A program made the translations under genes and the position numbers. The notes below the pieces were generated by a model, which made no database searches, was not told the DNA's origin, and saw only the letters and a list, made by a program, of their open reading frames with translations. Below, piece after piece: positions 58,161-64,000 of a stretch of DNA of 64,000 bases. Position 1 is the first letter of the stretch, and each line of letters opens with the position of its first letter. Source of the DNA: Actinocrinis sp035653575 (lineage in GTDB: Bacteria; Actinomycetota; Actinomycetes; Streptomycetales; Catenulisporaceae); NCBI RefSeq assembly GCF_035653575.1, contig NZ_DASRBQ010000186.1, forward strand, positions 1 to 64,000, in the 5' to 3' direction.

Positions 58161-60296
58161 TTACTGCGGTTCGGGCGGGAAGCCGTGCGGCGCGGTGAAG
58201 TCCTGGACCGGCACGCCCGACAGCGCGCGGGTCATCGCCTCGTGCCAGATCGGCGCGGAGATCGTCGCGCCGAAGATCTGCCCGTAGTAGTACTGCCCGC
58301 CGACGCGCATGTTGCCCATGTAGTCGCCCTTGAGCGTGTCCGGGCGGATGAAGCCGGTCCACACGGCGGTGGCCAGCTGCGGTGTGTAGCCGTCGAACCA
58401 GGTGGCGATGGAGCTGGTGGTGGTTCCGGTCTTGCCCGCGGCCGGGCGGTCGAGGCCGAGTCCGGAGGCGGTCGCGCCCGGCTGGGTGAGCACGCCGCGC
58501 AGCAGCGCGGTCAGCTCGTTGGCGATGTTGGGGTCGAGCACCGCGCGGCAGTTCGGGTGCTGCGCCGGAAGCTGGCGGCCGGCGCCGTCGGTGGCGGCCG
58601 TGATGACGTACGGCTTGCAGTAGGTGCCCTGGGCGGCGATGGTCGCGTAGGCGCCGGCCATCTCGATCGGCGTGATCAGGTTCGTGCCGAGGGTGAAGGA
58701 CGGGAACTGGTCGAGCGGCCTGCCGTCGCCGCTGTCGTTGTCGAAGGTCACCCCCATCGACTGGGCGATCTGCGCGGGGTGGCACAGCCCGGTCTGCTCC
58801 TCGAGGGTGAGGAAGTAGGTGTTGACGGAGAACCAGAACGCCTGGTCGAGGGGGCCGGTGAACGGGTTCCCGTCGTCGTTGCTCGGGTGGTAGTCCGGCG
58901 TCCAGAGCACCGAGTGCGTGCCGTTGCCCGGGCAGGCGGCGATCCGGGTGCCGGCGTCGTCCATCGGGCTGGGCACACTCATCACCTGGCTGGGATCGTG
59001 CCCGTCCTCGAGCGCGGCGAGCCCGACGAAGATCTTGAACGAGGAGCCGGCCTGATAGCCGCCGCTGCCCTCGTGCGCGGGATCGCCGGCCAGGTTCAAG
59101 TAGGTGTCGCCCAGGTTGTTGCCCATCGGCTTGGACTGCGCCATCGCCTTGATCTGGCCGGTCCCCGGCTGGATCATGGCCAGCGCCGAGGCGACCTTGT
59201 CGGTGGCGTAGGTGTGGCTGGAGATGGCCGCGTCCGCCGCCGTCTCGTCCTTCGCGCTCATCGTGGTGTGGATGGTCAGGCCGCCCATGTTCCACATCTG
59301 GATCCGGGCCGCCTTGGTCGGCCCGTAGTCCGGGTCGTTGATGAACGTCTGGTACACGTAGTTGCAGAAGAACGCGGCCGAGCCCTGCGCGACGATGCAG
59401 CCGTGCTTCGGCGGGGTCGGCTTCAGGCCGAGCGCAGTCTTCTGATACGCGGCCACCTGCGCGTCCGTCAGGTATTTGAGCACCGGGCTGGCCATGTCCT
59501 GCAGGACTATGTTGCGGCGGGCCAGCGCCGCGGCCGGGTGCTGCAGCGGGTCGTAGTCGCTCGGGCTGTTGACCAGCGCGGCCAGCAGCGCGGCCTGCGG
59601 GACGGTGAGCTTGGCCGAGGTGGTGGAGAAGTAGCGCTCCGCCGCCGCCTCGACGCCGTAGGCGCCGTTGCCGAAGTACACTAGGTTGAGGTACCGCTCC
59701 AGGATCTGCTCCTTGGTGAGCGACTTCTCGACCGCGACCGCGTACTTGAGCTCGGTGACCTTGCGGGTGAAGGTGTCGGCGATGGCGGCCTGCTGCTTGG
59801 CCTTGTCGGTGCCCGCCTCGAGCAGCAGCACGTTCTTCACGTACTGCTGCGCGATGGTCGAGCCGCCCTGCAGATTGCCGCCGTTTGAGTTGTGCACCAG
59901 GGCGCGGATCGTGCCCTTGATGTCGATGCCGCCGTGCTGGTAGAAACGCACGTCCTCGATGGCGACCAGGGCCTGCGGCATGCTCGGGCTTATCTGCGAC
60001 ATCGGCACCACGACCCGGTTGCCGCCCAGGTCGTCGCTCCAGGTGTACGCGATGAGGCTGCCGTCGTCGGCGAGTATCTTCGAACGCTGCGGCAGCACCG
60101 GGGTCTCGAAATCGCTGGGCAGGTCCTCGAAATGGTCCGAGGCGGCCTTCGCGGCCAGCCCCGCGCTGCCCACCAGGGGCAGGCTCAGCCCGGCGACCAT
60201 GATGCCGCCGAGCGCGCTGATGATGATGAATATCAGCAGGTTGCCGAGCAGTCGGCCCGCTCCCCGCAACCCCGTCCCACCGGCCGCCTTGCTCAT
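58161..60296 (-). CDS. Class A penicillin-binding protein
   Basis: 711-residue bifunctional cell-wall synthase. One membrane helix at about 18-45. GT51 domain about 80-260 with the catalytic Glu114 in IEDVRFYQHGGID and GGSTIAQQYVKN. Transpeptidase domain about 365-640 has the three motifs: S418-x-x-K421 in AGSSFKIF, SVN in FSVNTYF, and KTG in AGKTGTTTS. It polymerises and crosslinks peptidoglycan and is a beta-lactam target. Codon use and spacing are ordinary; it stands alone between GH5 and LacI genes. Confidence 0.95.
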   Translation of the reverse strand: MSKAAGGTGLRGAGRLLGNLLIFIIISALGGIMVAGLSLPLVGSAGLAAKAASDHFEDLPSDFETPVLPQRSKILADDGSLIAYTWSDDLGGNRVVVPMSQISPSMPQALVAIEDVRFYQHGGIDIKGTIRALVHNSNGGNLQGGSTIAQQYVKNVLLLEAGTDKAKQQAAIADTFTRKVTELKYAVAVEKSLTKEQILERYLNLVYFGNGAYGVEAAAERYFSTTSAKLTVPQAALLAALVNSPSDYDPLQHPAAALARRNIVLQDMASPVLKYLTDAQVAAYQKTALGLKPTPPKHGCIVAQGSAAFFCNYVYQTFINDPDYGPTKAARIQMWNMGGLTIHTTMSAKDETAADAAISSHTYATDKVASALAMIQPGTGQIKAMAQSKPMGNNLGDTYLNLAGDPAHEGSGGYQAGSSFKIFVGLAALEDGHDPSQVMSVPSPMDDAGTRIAACPGNGTHSVLWTPDYHPSNDDGNPFTGPLDQAFWFSVNTYFLTLEEQTGLCHPAQIAQSMGVTFDNDSGDGRPLDQFPSFTLGTNLITPIEMAGAYATIAAQGTYCKPYVITAATDGAGRQLPAQHPNCRAVLDPNIANELTALLRGVLTQPGATASGLGLDRPAAGKTGTTTSSIATWFDGYTPQLATAVWTGFIRPDTLKGDYMGNMRVGGQYYYGQIFGATISAPIWHEAMTRALSGVPVQDFTAPHGFPPEPQ

Positions 60297-60609
60297 GGGG
60301 ATCAGCGTACTCGGGTCACCACGTGCAGCAACCGGACTCGCTTGCGTAACGCAGCAGTCTTGGCGCGAAAACCGAGCGGCCGTCAGCTTCGCGCCGGTTC
60401 ACCGGGGAGCGGAACGCATCATCCGTGACATTCCGGAAGTCACCCGGCTGATTTTCCGCCCCTTTCAGAACACACGTTTCACACCCGGCCCGGCTCCCCC
60501 GATGCTAGCCTGGCCATAAAGCACCAGGTGCGAGCCGCAACAGCGCAGGCCGCTGCCGGAAATCCGGGCTCGCCGCCGCGCCGCGGCCGCGGAACGAAGG
60601 GGAGGAGCC

Positions 60610-61632
60610 GTGGTGGCTGCCCAGGATGGGCCCAGAATCACCATGACCAGCATCGCCCGAGAGGCGGGGGTCTCGGTGCCGACGGTCTCCCGCGTGCTCA
60701 ACGGCCGCTCCGACGTGGCGCCGGAAACCCGCGAGCGGGTCGAGGAACTGCTGCGCCGGCACGGCTACCGGCGCCGGGTCAACCGCTCGCAGGAACCGGC
60801 CGGGCTGATCGACCTGGTGTTCAACGACCTCGACAGCCCATGGGCGGTGGAGATCATCCGCGGCGTCGAGGACGTCGGGCACGCCGCCTGTGTGGGCACG
60901 GTGGTCTCGGCGATCCACCGCCGCCCGGCCGCGACCCGGCAGTGGCTGCGCAACGTGCAGGCGCGCAACACCGACGGCGTGATCCTGGTGACCTCCGACG
61001 TGCAGTCCCCGCTGCACGCCGAGCTGCGGCGCCTCAACGCGCCCACGGTCGTGATCGACCCGGCGGGCGTGCCCGGGCACGAGGTGCCGACGATCGGGGC
61101 CGCGAACTGGTCCGGCTCGCTGGCGGCGACCGAGCACCTGATCTCGCTGGGCCACCGGCGCATCGGCTTCATCGCCGGGCCGCGCACCCTGGTGTGCAGC
61201 CGCACCCGCCTCGACGGATACCGCGCCGCGCTCGAGGCCGCTGAGATAGCGGTGGATCCGCAGCTGATCGTGCAGGGCGACTTCTACCACGAGTCCGGCT
61301 TCAAGGGCGCCGCGGAACTGCTCGCGCTCGCGCAGCCGCCGACCGCGATCTTCGCCTCCAGCGACCAGATGGCGCTGGGCGGCTACGAGGCGGTGCGCCA
61401 GCGCGGGCTGCGGGTCCCGGACGACCTGAGCATCATCGGGTTCGACGATCTGCCCGAGGTGCGCTGGTCCTCGCCGCCGCTGACCACGGTGCGGCAGCCG
61501 CTGAGCGAGATGGGCGCGCTGGCCGCGCGCACGCTGCTGCGGCTGGCCGGCGGCGAGCAGATCGAGGGCCTGCGCTTCGAACTGCCGACGCAGCTCGTGG
61601 TGCGCGACAGCACCGGACCGGCGCGCGCGTGA
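60610..61632 (+). CDS. LacI family transcriptional regulator
   Basis: 340-residue repressor. The helix-turn-helix is TMTSIAREAGVSVPTVSRVL followed by NGRSDVAPETRERV, and the hinge region follows. The ligand domain (about 70-330) resembles periplasmic sugar-binding proteins (DGVILVTSDVQ, IGFIAGPRTLVCSRTRLDGY, TAIFASSDQMALGGYEAVRQ). Start GTG at 60610 after GGGGAGGAGCC. Only LacI-type gene in the window, so it is the local candidate for binding the GGAGAGCGCTCTCC sites. Other LacI genes must exist elsewhere in the genome. The preceding 313 bases (60297-60609) show no other gene. Confidence 0.93.
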   Translation: MVAAQDGPRITMTSIAREAGVSVPTVSRVLNGRSDVAPETRERVEELLRRHGYRRRVNRSQEPAGLIDLVFNDLDSPWAVEIIRGVEDVGHAACVGTVVSAIHRRPAATRQWLRNVQARNTDGVILVTSDVQSPLHAELRRLNAPTVVIDPAGVPGHEVPTIGAANWSGSLAATEHLISLGHRRIGFIAGPRTLVCSRTRLDGYRAALEAAEIAVDPQLIVQGDFYHESGFKGAAELLALAQPPTAIFASSDQMALGGYEAVRQRGLRVPDDLSIIGFDDLPEVRWSSPPLTTVRQPLSEMGALAARTLLRLAGGEQIEGLRFELPTQLVVRDSTGPARA

Positions 61633-61681
61633 CGGTTTCGCGTCCGGCCGCGGCCCGCGGATCCAGGTAGAGATCAGGCAA

Positions 61682-61707
61682 CCGGGGTAAGGACCAGTCA
61701 ACCCCGG
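61682..61707 (+). terminator. Possible hairpin after lacI
   Basis: CCGGGGT (61682-61688) pairs with ACCCCGG (61701-61707) over a 12-base loop, 50 bases after the stop. Confidence 0.45.
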
Positions 61708-61848
61708 CGGTGCCGCGGCCGTGTCCACCAGGGCCGGCTCTCAGCGACCTACCCCCACCTCGCTGAGCTCCGGCCCGTTCGGCCCTAGCCACCCGCGGAC
61801 GGGTGCGGCGATCATTAGTCCGCCCGGCCGATTGCGCGAGCGGATTTG

Positions 61849-61877
61849 TTAGGCAATCCTAACTTAGGCTAGCCTTG
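61849..61877 (+). promoter_or_regulatory. Iron-box-like site upstream of the ZIP transporter
   Basis: CTAACTTAGGCTAGCCTTG at 61859-61877 matches 13 of 19 positions of the IdeR/DmdR1 iron box TTAGGTTAGGCTAACCTAA. An overlapping dyad TTAGG-CAAT-CCTAA spans 61849-61862. It lies 87 bases before the transporter start. The rest of the 331-base gap 61633-61963 shows only the possible lacI hairpin. Confidence 0.5.
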
Positions 61878-61963
61878 CCGACTGGTCGCCCCGGAATGCC
61901 CGGGCGGCGAAGCCTGCGCGCCCGCGTCCCGCGCGCCCCCGATCCGCCGTGGAGGATTTCCGG

Positions 61964-62794
61964 ATGTCGTCGTCGCAGATAACGCTGCTGGGGGCGGTGG
62001 CCGGTTTCACCATCTACCTCGGCCTGCCGATCGGGCGGCTGCGTTCCCCCGCGCCGACGCTGCGCGCGCTGCTGAACTCGGTCGCCACCGGCATCCTGAT
62101 CTTCCTGCTCTGGGACGTGCTCTCGCACGCCTGGGAACCGATCGACTCCGCGCTCTCCGACCACCGCTACGGCTCCGCGGTCGGCAATGGCGCGGTGTTC
62201 TTCGCCTGCTTCGGCGCCGGCCTGGTGGCGCTGGTGTACTTCGACCGCTACGTCGCCCGCCGGGTCGCAAGGGCGCGCGGTTTCGGTCCCGGCGCGGCCG
62301 CGGTCGACGAGCTCAATCCGCGCTCTGCCGCGTTCACCCGGTTCTTCGACCTGGCGATGATGATCGCGGTGGGCATCGGCCTGCACAACTTCGCCGAGGG
62401 CCTGGCCATCGGCAACTCGGCCGCGACCGGGCAGTTGCAGCTCGCGGTGCTGCTGATCATCGGCTTCGGGCTGCACAACGCCACCGAGGGCTTCGGCATC
62501 GTGGCCCCGATGGCCGCCGAGGGGCGGATGCCGACGTGGGCGCGGCTCGGGCTGCTCGGCCTCGTCGGCGGCGGGCCGACCTTCCTCGGCACCATCGTCG
62601 GCCAGCACGTGGTCAACGACACGCTCTCGATCGGCTTCCTGACCCTGGCGGCCGGCTCGATCCTGTACGTCGTGATCGAGCTGCTCGCGGTGGCGCGCAA
62701 GATGGGCCGCAAGGAGCTGACCACCTGGGGTCTGCTGCTCGGGGTGTTCCTCGGCTTCGTCACCGACGCCGTGGTGACCGCCGCAGGGGCCTGA
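61964..62794 (+). CDS. ZIP family metal transporter
   Basis: 276-residue membrane protein with about eight helices. Helix IV has GLHNFAEGLAIGNSA and helix V has GFGLHNATEGFGIVAP, the paired HNxxEG metal-binding motifs of ZIP/ZupT/GufA proteins. A cytoplasmic loop after helix III is Arg/Ala-rich without the His cluster seen in some members. GGAGG at 61951-61955 precedes the ATG. It would take up a divalent metal such as zinc, iron or manganese; the upstream iron-box-like site favours iron, by inference. Confidence 0.88.
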   Translation: MSSSQITLLGAVAGFTIYLGLPIGRLRSPAPTLRALLNSVATGILIFLLWDVLSHAWEPIDSALSDHRYGSAVGNGAVFFACFGAGLVALVYFDRYVARRVARARGFGPGAAAVDELNPRSAAFTRFFDLAMMIAVGIGLHNFAEGLAIGNSAATGQLQLAVLLIIGFGLHNATEGFGIVAPMAAEGRMPTWARLGLLGLVGGGPTFLGTIVGQHVVNDTLSIGFLTLAAGSILYVVIELLAVARKMGRKELTTWGLLLGVFLGFVTDAVVTAAGA

Positions 62795-62936
62795 TACCGG
62801 CGCGAAATTCCGCAGCGCACAGGTTTAAACCGCGCGGCGCGGCAAGTTTCACAGAGTACTGAACTACCCGTCTCGGGGATCCGTTTCGCGCATAATCCGG
62901 CGCTCGCCGGCGTACCCACCCTGAGACGGTGATCAG

Positions 62937-63380
62937 ATGCGCAACGCCCTGACGCTCAACCAGCACCTGACCTCCCTGTACCGCATCGTGCTCGGCCTGC
63001 TGATCTCCTGCCACGGCGCGTCGACGCTGTTCGGCCTGTTCGGGGGCTCGCTCGGCACCGGGAAGACCGTTTCGCCGACGCAGTGGCCCGGCGGCACCGC
63101 GGCCCTGATCCAGCTGGTGTGCGGGCTGCTGATCCTGATGGGCCTGGCCACCCGGCCGGCCGCCGTGCTGCTGTCCGGTTCGATGGCCTACGCGTACTTC
63201 TCCGTGCACCAGAAGCACGCCCTGCTGCCGATCCAGAACGGCGGCGAGCCCGCCGCGCTGTTCTGCTGGGGCTTCCTGATGATCGCCGTCCTCGGTCCGG
63301 GACCGCTGTCCCTCGACGCCGTGGTGGCGAGGCTGCGCGCCAGATCCGGCGCGGCGCGGCCGGCCGTCAGCGAGGCGTAG
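62937..63380 (+). CDS. DoxX family membrane protein
   Basis: 147-residue protein with four helices (LYRIVLGLLISCHGASTLFG, ALIQLVCGLLILMGLA, PAAVLLSGSMAYAYFSV, PAALFCWGFLMIAVLGPG). The middle contains YFSVHQKHALLPIQNGGEPA, the usual DoxX block. Function of the family is poorly defined, linked to redox and stress. Ends before a long hairpin terminator. Confidence 0.9.
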   Translation: MRNALTLNQHLTSLYRIVLGLLISCHGASTLFGLFGGSLGTGKTVSPTQWPGGTAALIQLVCGLLILMGLATRPAAVLLSGSMAYAYFSVHQKHALLPIQNGGEPAALFCWGFLMIAVLGPGPLSLDAVVARLRARSGAARPAVSEA

Positions 63381-63408
63381 TCGACACAGAACCCTGACCT
63401 GATTTCCC

Positions 63409-63445
63409 CCGCTCCGTCCGGCGCGCGGTCCGCCGGACGGAGCGG
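63409..63445 (+). terminator. Strong hairpin terminator after doxX-like gene
   Basis: A perfect 15-base stem (63409-63423 with 63431-63445) and a 7-base loop. It separates the DoxX-type gene from the downstream galactosidase promoter. Confidence 0.8.
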
Positions 63446-63459
63446 TCGCGCTCCAGGCC

Positions 63460-63519
63460 TTGACAGCGTCCCGGGCCGGTCGTTTACTCCGGGGCGAATA
63501 AGTTTCGTTTCCTAACGAA
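63460..63519 (+). promoter_or_regulatory. Promoter and operator of the alpha-galactosidase gene
   Basis: TTGACA (63460-63465), 17 bases, then TTTACT (63483-63488) is a good vegetative promoter. Just downstream, TTCGTT-TCCT-AACGAA (63504-63519) is a perfect dyad placed where a repressor would block transcription. The regulator is unknown. Confidence 0.6.
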
Positions 63520-63572
63520 TTGTGTTCGCGAGTGTTGAATTGCCAGCGGAAGCTGAGAGTTCTGGAGCGTAC

Positions 63573-64000
63573 ATGCACCGGCTGACGGGAAAAGCAGGAC
63601 CTAAGCGGCGCGCGTCGCTCGTCGCGTTCGCGCTAGTAGCGGCAAGTGCGGGTTATGCGACGCTGATATCGTCGCCCGCGTTCGCCGAGGACAACGGCGT
63701 GGGTACCACACCCGCGCTGGGCTGGAGCAGCTGGAGCTTCATCCGGCACGATCCGACCGCCGCGAAGATCGACGCCCAGGCGGACGCGATGAAGAGCAGC
63801 GGCCTGGCCTCGGTGGGCTACCAGTACGTCAACGTCGACGACTTCTGGTACCAGTGCCCCGGCAGCCAAGGGCCGAACGTGGACGCATACGGCCGCTGGG
63901 TCACCGACGCCACGAAGTTCCCGCCGAACGGAACCGAGGACGGCATCCAGGCGGTCGCGGATCATGTGCACGCCGACGGTCTCAAGTTCGGCCTCTACGT
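63573..64000 (+). CDS. GH27 alpha-galactosidase, N-terminal part
   Basis: Start of a secreted glycosidase; 142 residues are visible and the gene runs past the right edge. CTGGAGCGTAC precedes the ATG. The signal peptide spans about 1-38 (SLVAFALVAASAGYAT, cleavage near PAFAED). The mature N-terminus TPALGWSSWSFIRHD and the substrate-binding YVNVDDFW with D89 and D90 are typical of GH27. The nucleophile strand lies outside the window. Likely removes alpha-galactosyl residues from plant or microbial polymers. Confidence 0.88.
   Translation, partial: MHRLTGKAGPKRRASLVAFALVAASAGYATLISSPAFAEDNGVGTTPALGWSSWSFIRHDPTAAKIDAQADAMKSSGLASVGYQYVNVDDFWYQCPGSQGPNVDAYGRWVTDATKFPPNGTEDGIQAVADHVHADGLKFGLY

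Overview
The window reads as chromosome from a filamentous, soil- or plant-associated high-GC actinomycete. Streptomycetales or Catenulisporales is my inference from gene content: Lsr2, a SpoIIE-type phosphatase with an anti-sigma-like ATPase domain, a PF04672-type methyltransferase, an EtfD-type Fe-S protein, a DasR-like operator and many secreted modular glycosidases. GC content is very high throughout. No rRNA, tRNA, CRISPR array, transposase or phage module was seen. Most of the very long overlapping reading frames are antisense shadows of GC-rich genes.

Layout. 1-4900 (mostly minus): a PadR-regulated FtsX-type ABC exporter (permease cut by the left edge) and a TetR/VC0807-type membrane protein pair. 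5067-6740: a striking fusion protein made of an ECF-like sigma factor, a zinc-anti-sigma-like motif, a transmembrane helix and an extracellular CAP domain. 6825-15358: a GH64 glucanase and a run of small redox and regulator units (AKR; MarR-MDR; TetR/cupin-hydrolase; LysR/SDR), three of them with clear palindromic operators. 15495-20363: a multi-domain GH16 glucanase, a PL7 lyase and a PF04672 methyltransferase. 20439-30162: a hypothetical protein, a propeller lipoprotein, a Moco-sulfurase-like enzyme next to an ABCG exporter, NUDIX and PNPOx-like enzymes, a GH18 chitinase with a DasR-type site, and a YqeY protein. 30238-35633: EtfD-like protein, Lsr2, SpoIIE-type phosphatase, methyltransferase. 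35710-44060: a Tat-exported cytokinin-dehydrogenase-like oxidase, a GH3 enzyme with three discoidin domains, a GH51-like enzyme with CBM2, and a barrel-like hypothetical protein. 44127-53833: a CitA/CitB-type two-component system divergent from a NitT/TauT-type importer, then an ABC-2 exporter with a LuxR/HisKA_3 two-component system. 53917-64000: SRPBCC protein, STAS protein, GH5 endoglycoceramidase-like enzyme, class A PBP, LacI regulator, ZIP transporter with an iron-box-like site, DoxX, and the start of a GH27 alpha-galactosidase.

Main theme: secreted polysaccharide degradation (GH64, GH16, PL7, GH18, GH3, GH51-like, GH5, GH27) under sugar-responsive repressors. An identical 17-base sequence containing the palindrome GGAGAGCGCTCTCC lies upstream of GH16 and GH3 and suggests a shared LacI-type operator. 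The LacI gene at 60610 is a candidate regulator but is not proven. The second theme is many small regulator/target pairs whose operators can be read directly from the sequence.
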